From: CAZASK01 sp964487845
Lineage (GTDB): Bacteria > Chlamydiota > Chlamydiia > Chlamydiales > FEN-1388
Direction of reading: 5' to 3'
Assembly (NCBI GenBank): GCA_964487845.1
Contig: CAZASK010000034.1
Coordinates: 1 to 14,818 of the forward strand
Length of the DNA: 14,818 nucleotides
The notes under the pieces: model-generated
What the model was told of the DNA's origin: nothing
Seen by the model: only the letters and a program-made list of their open reading frames with translations
Databases searched by the model: none
Position numbers and translations under genes: made by a program
In this document: positions 14,765-14,818 of the stretch, piece by piece
Position numbering within the stretch: the first letter of the stretch is position 1
Layout: the number at the start of each line of letters is the position of its first letter

Positions 14765-14818
14765 CAGCAATTCCCGCCAGTGATTTTTTGCTAGGAGTAA
14801 GTAATTTTTTTTCGTAAA
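14765..14818. other. Unassigned right edge
   Basis: These 54 bases differ from the other IS copy at the corresponding place. I see no gene, hairpin or motif that can be supported. Confidence 0.4.

Noticed and set aside
1..14818. CRISPR arrays, tRNA or rRNA genes
   Set aside because: No regularly spaced repeats, cloverleaf-like segments or rRNA-like stretches were seen on reading both strands.

Overview
The window looks like chromosome of a non-Chlamydiaceae member of the Chlamydiae (a Parachlamydia-, Waddlia- or Simkania-like amoeba or arthropod symbiont). The main clue is gene order. rpsO-pnp converge on ftsH-tilS, followed by two LptF/LptG-family permeases, which matches my recollection of the C. 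trachomatis CT843-CT838 block. Other clues are an FtsH with a very large N-terminal extracytoplasmic region, and IS debris of the kind common in environmental chlamydiae. The family assignment is inference; no rRNA or other taxonomic marker is present.

Layout: (1) 1-2760: rpsO and pnp on the + strand, each followed by a hairpin terminator, with a good sigma70-type promoter before rpsO. (2) 2761-3186: a small minus-strand protein of unknown function ending in a eukaryote-style CaaX box with two extra cysteines (CCSKCAIL). (3) 3258-4306: a mobile-element graveyard. It holds the 3' end of a broken small ORF, an internally deleted IS982-type element with both terminal inverted repeats, and a decayed ISNCY-type transposase. 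(4) 4428-8602: ftsH and tilS on the minus strand. (5) 8659-13435: a tightly coupled + strand operon of two LptF/LptG-type lipopolysaccharide-export permeases and a MurF-alanine racemase fusion, joined by ATGA and TAATG overlaps. (6) 13472-14214: a minus-strand gene of unknown function whose frame is broken at a run of eight G residues. One extra G restores an ATG-started 247-residue protein, so it looks like a phase-variable contingency gene. (7) 14215-14818: AT-rich DNA, then the 5' part of the broken small ORF running into a second copy of the IS982-type end.

The housekeeping genes cover translation and RNA decay (rpsO, pnp, tilS), membrane protein quality control (ftsH) and envelope building (the lpt-type permeases and murF-alr). 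The accessory material between and beside them carries the more novel signals: a candidate host-prenylated effector, a candidate homopolymer switch, and two IS ends in opposite orientation. The two IS ends share a 9-bp flank and together rebuild one reading frame, pointing to IS-mediated rearrangement around this 11-kb block.
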